NCBI GenBank assembly: GCA_033875255.1
Contig: JAWZSN010000008.1
Span: 1-64,000, forward strand
DNA length: 64,000 nucleotides
Direction of reading: 5' to 3'
Origin: Marinimicrococcus sp033875255
GTDB lineage: Bacteria > Pseudomonadota > Alphaproteobacteria > Geminicoccales > Geminicoccaceae
The notes beneath the pieces are model-generated. The model made no database searches. It was not told where the DNA came from and saw only the letters and a list, made by a program, of their open reading frames with translations. Shown piece after piece: positions 60,442 to 64,000 of this stretch; the first letter of the stretch is position 1; every line of letters starts with the position of its first letter. The position numbers and the translations under genes were made by a program.

Positions 60442-62028
60442 ATGCCCGTTTCTTACCGACCCAGCGCCCGGGCGGTCACCGCGCTCGTGCTGCTGGCCGT
60501 GAGCATGGCGGTTCCCGCGACTGCCAGGCCCGGACCCGACCGGGAGGGTGTGCAGGAAAGCGAGGCCTTGGACGCAGAGTCCGGCAGGGACCGGCTGGCG
60601 GGGTCCCTCGCGGGCCTGCGCGTCGCGCTCAAACGCAATCTTCGCCAGCGGCAACCCGAGCGGCCGCCGGCGCCAGACGAGCCGGCGCCGATCGCCCATC
60701 TTCCGGAGGAGCTCCGGCAGCCGGATATCGACTTCGCCTTCGTGCTGGCCGGCGACGGCACCACCCTCCACGGGGCGCTCGGCGGCAGGGCGCTGGCCGT
60801 GACCGCTTCGGGGCTGCTGGTGGAGGGGCTCGACGATCTGCTTGCAACGCCGCTCGCCTCTGCCAACGCAGTGGCCTCCGGATTCGTGCTCACCTCGTCG
60901 GGTCCTGCCCTCGTCGCCGTCGCACCGGATCCGGCGCGCAGCGACGGGCAGCGTCGGGTGATCGGCGAGCAGCTGGACCCGTTCCTTCTCGGCGAGCTGG
61001 AGCGCCATCTGGGCCTGCCGGGCCTGCGATTCGCGGCGGAGGCGCCCGCGGGCGCTGCGGCCATGGAGCTGCACAGCCGCCTCGGGAGCCCCTTGGGGGT
61101 CCTGGCCTGGAACGAGCCTGCAGTTACGACGGCGCCGCTCCCGCAGGCACGGACCCTGCTTGTCATCCTGCTGACGGGAGCGGCAGGCGCGCTGGCCTGG
61201 AGAGCGCTGCGCCGGAGCCGCAAGGGCAGGCCGCTTTCCACCCGCGCGAGCTGCCTCGAGACGGAGCTGCGGGAGGCCGTGGGACGGGGCGCGCTGGACA
61301 TCTACTACCAGCCGCAGGTGGAACTGGGCAGTGGCCGCCTCTTGGGGGCGGAGGCGCTGTTGCGCTGGTTGCACCCCACCCGTGGCACCATTTCGCCGAG
61401 CCTCTTCATCCCCGTGGCCGAGAGGGCGGGGCTGATGCCCGCGATCGGCCGCATGGTGCTGCGCCGGGCGGCGGCCGAGGCGGCCGGCTGGGGCGGGCTC
61501 AAGGTCGCCGTGAATGTCTCGCCGCTGCAGTTCCGCGAGCGCGAGCTCGTGGCCGAGATAGGCAGGACGCTGGCGTCCACCGGCTTGCCGGCGCATTGTC
61601 TCGAGCTGGAAATAACCGAGAGCGCGCTGCTCGACGACCCGGTCGGGACAGCCGCGATGATGGCGCAGCTGCGCCGCCTGGGGGTGGGCATCGCCATCGA
61701 CGATTTCGGGACCGGCTATTCGAGCCTGAGCTACCTGCACCGCTTCCCCTTCGACAAGATCAAGCTCGACCGCTCGTTTGTCGAGCAGATCGTCGAGCAG
61801 CCGCAGTCGCGCAAGGTGGTGGAGGCGGTGGCCAGACTGGCGCGCGATCTCGATGCGCGCTTGTGCGCCGAGGGCGTGGAGCGCGAAGCGCAGGCGGCGC
61901 TGCTCGGGCTCATGGGTTTCCAGGAGGGGCAGGGCTTTCTCTACGGGCGCCCGATGCCGGCGGCCGATCTGCACGCCCTGCTGGCGGCGCCGCGCGGCCG
62001 CGCCGCCCGAGGCGGGGCGGCGGGCTAG
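60442..62028 (+). CDS. Membrane EAL phosphodiesterase, copy B
   Basis: This 528-residue protein matches copy A in length and in the EAL domain (from about residue 275), with E-A-L-L-R-W at 304, L-E-I-T-E-S, D-D-F-G-T-G-Y-S-S-L, K-L-D-R-S-F and E-G-V-E. The periplasmic part shares L-A-G-S-L-A-G-L-R-V-A-L-K-R but is otherwise diverged, so the two may sense different signals. The N-terminus may be a signal peptide or a membrane helix (about 10-27). ATG 60442 gives a length equal to copy A, although it has no clear ribosome site. ATG 60361 would add 27 residues with no family match. Confidence 0.9.
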   Translation: MPVSYRPSARAVTALVLLAVSMAVPATARPGPDREGVQESEALDAESGRDRLAGSLAGLRVALKRNLRQRQPERPPAPDEPAPIAHLPEELRQPDIDFAFVLAGDGTTLHGALGGRALAVTASGLLVEGLDDLLATPLASANAVASGFVLTSSGPALVAVAPDPARSDGQRRVIGEQLDPFLLGELERHLGLPGLRFAAEAPAGAAAMELHSRLGSPLGVLAWNEPAVTTAPLPQARTLLVILLTGAAGALAWRALRRSRKGRPLSTRASCLETELREAVGRGALDIYYQPQVELGSGRLLGAEALLRWLHPTRGTISPSLFIPVAERAGLMPAIGRMVLRRAAAEAAGWGGLKVAVNVSPLQFRERELVAEIGRTLASTGLPAHCLELEITESALLDDPVGTAAMMAQLRRLGVGIAIDDFGTGYSSLSYLHRFPFDKIKLDRSFVEQIVEQPQSRKVVEAVARLARDLDARLCAEGVEREAQAALLGLMGFQEGQGFLYGRPMPAADLHALLAAPRGRAARGGAAG

Positions 62029-62050
62029 GCCCGTCCGCCCCGCCGCGTGG

Positions 62051-63331
62051 TCAGCGATAGACCAGCGTCGGCAGCCACATCGAGAAGGCGGGGACGAAGG
62101 TCACCACCAGCAGGACCAGCACCAGCGGCACCAGGAACGGCATGGTGGCCGAGGCGCAGCGCTCGAACGGCAGGCCGGAGACCCGTGAGAGCACGTAGAG
62201 CACCATGCCGACCGGCGGGGTGAGCAGGCCGATCATCAGGTTGAGCACCATGATGACGCCGAAATGCACCGGATCGACGCCGACCTTGATGGCGATCGGC
62301 AGCAGGACCGGCACCAGGATGGTGATCGCCGCGATCGTTTCCATGAAGCAGCCGACCGCGAACAGGATCAGGTTGATGAGGAGCAGGATCAGGATCTTGT
62401 TCTCGGTCAGCGACAGGATGGCGGCGGAAAGATGCTCGGGCATCCGGGCGCTGGTGAGGATCCAGGCGAAGATCGAGGCGCCGGCGACGATCAGGAGGAT
62501 GATCGCGGTGGTCTCGATGGTGTCCATGCTGACCCGCATGAAGTGCCGCCAGGTCAGGGTGCGGTAGACGAGGAGGCCCAGCACGAGCGCGTAGCCGACC
62601 GCGGCGATCGCCGCCTCGGTGGGGGTGAACACGCCGGTGAGGATACCGCCCACGATGATCGTCGGGGTCATCAGCGAGAGGAAGGCGCGCTTGAAGGTCT
62701 TGCCGAGCAGCGGGACGGAGAAGCGCGCGTCGCGCGGGTAGTTGCGGCGGCGCGCGTACCAGCCGACCATCCCCATCAGCGCCAGCGCCATCAGCAGGCC
62801 GGGCACGAAGCCGGCGGCGAAGAGCTGGCCGATCGAGGCGTTGGCGAGCACCCCGTAGATGACCATGGGCAGGCTCGGCGGAATGATCGGGCCGATGGTC
62901 GAGGAGGCGGCGGTGACGGCCACGGCGAAATCGTCGTCGTAGCCGGCGTCGCGCATCGCCTTGATCTCGATGGTCCCGAGCCCGCCGGCGTCGGCCACGG
63001 CCGCCCCGGACATGCCGGCAAAGATCACCGAGGCGCCGACATTGACGTGGCCGAGCCCGCCGCGCATCCAGCCGACCAGCGCCATGGCGAAGGCGAAGAT
63101 GCGGTTGGTGATGCCGGCCTCGTTCATCAGATTGCCGGCGAGGATGAAGAACGGGATGGCCAGCAGCGGGAAGCTGTCGACGCCGCCGACCATGCGGTGC
63201 AGGACAACGAGATCCGGCACCGTGCCGGCCACGAGGATCGCCAGCAGCGAGGATCCCGCCAGGGCCAGCGCCACCGGCAGCCCCATCACGATCATCACCA
63301 AAAGGGCGATGAAGAGAGTCCAAAGCATCAT
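62051..63331 (-). CDS. TRAP transporter large permease (DctM-like)
   Basis: This 426-residue inner-membrane protein of about 12 helices is the sodium- or proton-coupled transport subunit of a TRAP system. It has the typical start M-M-L-W-T-L-F-I-A-L-L, P-L-L-A-I-P-F-F-I-L-A-G-N, S-G-A-A-V-A-D, T-P-T-E-A-A and G-L-L-T-P-P-V-G. The start overlaps the small permease gene by 4 bp (ATGA). The substrate is an organic acid or similar compound that cannot be read from this subunit. Confidence 0.95.
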   Translation of the reverse strand: MMLWTLFIALLVMIVMGLPVALALAGSSLLAILVAGTVPDLVVLHRMVGGVDSFPLLAIPFFILAGNLMNEAGITNRIFAFAMALVGWMRGGLGHVNVGASVIFAGMSGAAVADAGGLGTIEIKAMRDAGYDDDFAVAVTAASSTIGPIIPPSLPMVIYGVLANASIGQLFAAGFVPGLLMALALMGMVGWYARRRNYPRDARFSVPLLGKTFKRAFLSLMTPTIIVGGILTGVFTPTEAAIAAVGYALVLGLLVYRTLTWRHFMRVSMDTIETTAIILLIVAGASIFAWILTSARMPEHLSAAILSLTENKILILLLINLILFAVGCFMETIAAITILVPVLLPIAIKVGVDPVHFGVIMVLNLMIGLLTPPVGMVLYVLSRVSGLPFERCASATMPFLVPLVLVLLVVTFVPAFSMWLPTLVYR

Positions 63332-63909
63332 GTGGTCGGCCTCGGCGCGTCGTCGGTCTTCTCGAGATCGCTGTAGCCCTGGCGCCAGTGACGCCAGGTC
63401 ACCTGGATGGCGCGCAGGAACATGATGGAGAAGCCGGCCAGCACGACCCAGTAGAGCAGGCCGATCGGCAGGTCGATCGACGCCATGCGCTGGTTGCCCA
63501 TCAGGTTCAGGATCTTCCAAGAAAGGTAGATGAAGTAGCCCAGCAGCAGCAGCCGGACGACATCGACAAAGGTCGCCAGCGTCCGGCTCGCTGAGCCCTT
63601 CAGATACCGGTAGAAAAACTCGACATGAATGTGTGTATTCTTCTTCACGGCGATGGTGGCGCCGAGGAAGGTCACCGCTATCAGAAGATAGCGCGCGACC
63701 TCCTCGGTCCAGGCAAGCGAGTCGTTGAGGACGTAGCGGGTGAAGAACTGGACGAACACCACTGCCGCGAGAATCCAGAACAGCACGAACGTCACGCCGT
63801 CCTCGATTCCCAGCTCCGACATCCGAAAGTCGGGCTGCTGCCCGTCGAACTCCGGCGCGTGGTGCTCTTGCGCGCCGGTCTCGGCCACGGGCCTGCCGTC
63901 TTCCGCCAT
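63328..63909 (-). CDS. TRAP transporter small permease (DctQ-like)
   Basis: This is a 193-residue inner-membrane protein with four helices. The family marks R-Y-V-L-N-D-S-L-A-W-T-E-E-V-A-R and G-A-T-I-A-V-K-K-N-T-H-I are present. It lies between the binding-protein gene (to the right) and the large permease gene. ATG 63909 was chosen because GGAGG lies 6 nt upstream, not GTG 63915. The N-terminal 30 residues are polar and longer than usual. Confidence 0.9.
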   Translation of the reverse strand: MAEDGRPVAETGAQEHHAPEFDGQQPDFRMSELGIEDGVTFVLFWILAAVVFVQFFTRYVLNDSLAWTEEVARYLLIAVTFLGATIAVKKNTHIHVEFFYRYLKGSASRTLATFVDVVRLLLLGYFIYLSWKILNLMGNQRMASIDLPIGLLYWVVLAGFSIMFLRAIQVTWRHWRQGYSDLEKTDDAPRPTT

Positions 63910-63945
63910 CTTCACCCTCCGTTGCCCCGCCTTGTTGCCTGAGGC

Positions 63946-64000
63946 CTAGTTCGCCAGCGCCTGCAGGCGGTCGTACTGCTCCTTGGTCCATGTCGCCGAG
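63946..64000 (-). CDS. TRAP transporter solute-binding protein, C-terminal end (partial)
   Basis: The minus-strand frame ends at TAG 63948-63946 and gives 17 residues closing with W-T-K-E-Q-Y-D-R-L-Q-A-L-A-N. A hydrophilic W-T-x-E-Q end fits the C-terminal helix of DctP-type binding proteins, and the gene position before dctQM agrees. The rest lies outside the window. Confidence 0.6.
   Translation of the reverse strand, partial: SATWTKEQYDRLQALAN

Overview
The window is GC-rich DNA from a free-living, respiratory, probably aerobic to denitrifying alphaproteobacterium; I infer this from an AapJQMP-type general amino acid transporter, fused NarK1-NarK2, caa3-type oxidase genes, a TRAP transporter, dodecin and a PQQ dehydrogenase. 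A Rhodospirillales or Geminicoccales relative would fit, but the sequence does not fix a genus. No rRNA, tRNA or CRISPR array was seen.

Left edge (1-4.1 kb) is a scarred accessory region: the tail of an IS5-type transposase, a markedly AT-rich toxin tip plus probable immunity gene, a decayed integrase-core transposase end, a frameshifted remnant of a type II secretion pseudopilin (GspK), an array of about 100-bp repeats, a GA microsatellite, and a gene of unknown function flanked by inverted copies of a terminator-like hairpin. A paralogue of that gene lies alone at 44.7-45.4 kb.

4.1-11.3 kb (minus strand): a pyridoxal-phosphate lyase/decarboxylase, a GntR regulator and aapJ-aapQ-aapM-aapP read as one operon behind a perfect 22-bp palindrome, with a LysR gene upstream. 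11.4-15.5 kb: an SGNH hydrolase-like protein, an MBOAT acyltransferase (an envelope or exopolysaccharide O-acetylation pair) and a secreted protein of unknown function. 15.7-23.1 kb: a tightly overlapped seven-gene operon of LacI regulator, binding-protein-dependent ABC transporter of the polyamine/iron type, nucleoside hydrolase and adenine deaminase, suggesting import and breakdown of a purine nucleoside-like compound.

23.2-28.8 kb (minus): a caa3-type oxidase operon (subunit II with cytochrome c, fused subunits I+III, small membrane protein, CtaG-like protein, triheme cytochrome c). Divergent from it, behind a consensus FNR-type box, runs the nitrate respiration operon narK-G-H-J-I-ppiC-orf (29.0-39.7 kb). 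It is followed by a MarR/GbsR-type regulator with an RND efflux adaptor and pump (39.75-44.6 kb), and a second, opposite RND pair at 45.6-50.0 kb; neither pair has an outer-membrane channel gene beside it.

50.1-62.0 kb holds a PEP mutase/isocitrate lyase-family enzyme, three cyclic-di-GMP proteins (one PAS-GGDEF-EAL, two tandemly duplicated membrane EAL proteins), a zinc-independent-looking MDR oxidoreductase, a TetR regulator, dodecin and a membrane PQQ dehydrogenase. The right edge (62.05-64 kb, minus) is a TRAP transporter cut off inside its solute-binding protein gene.
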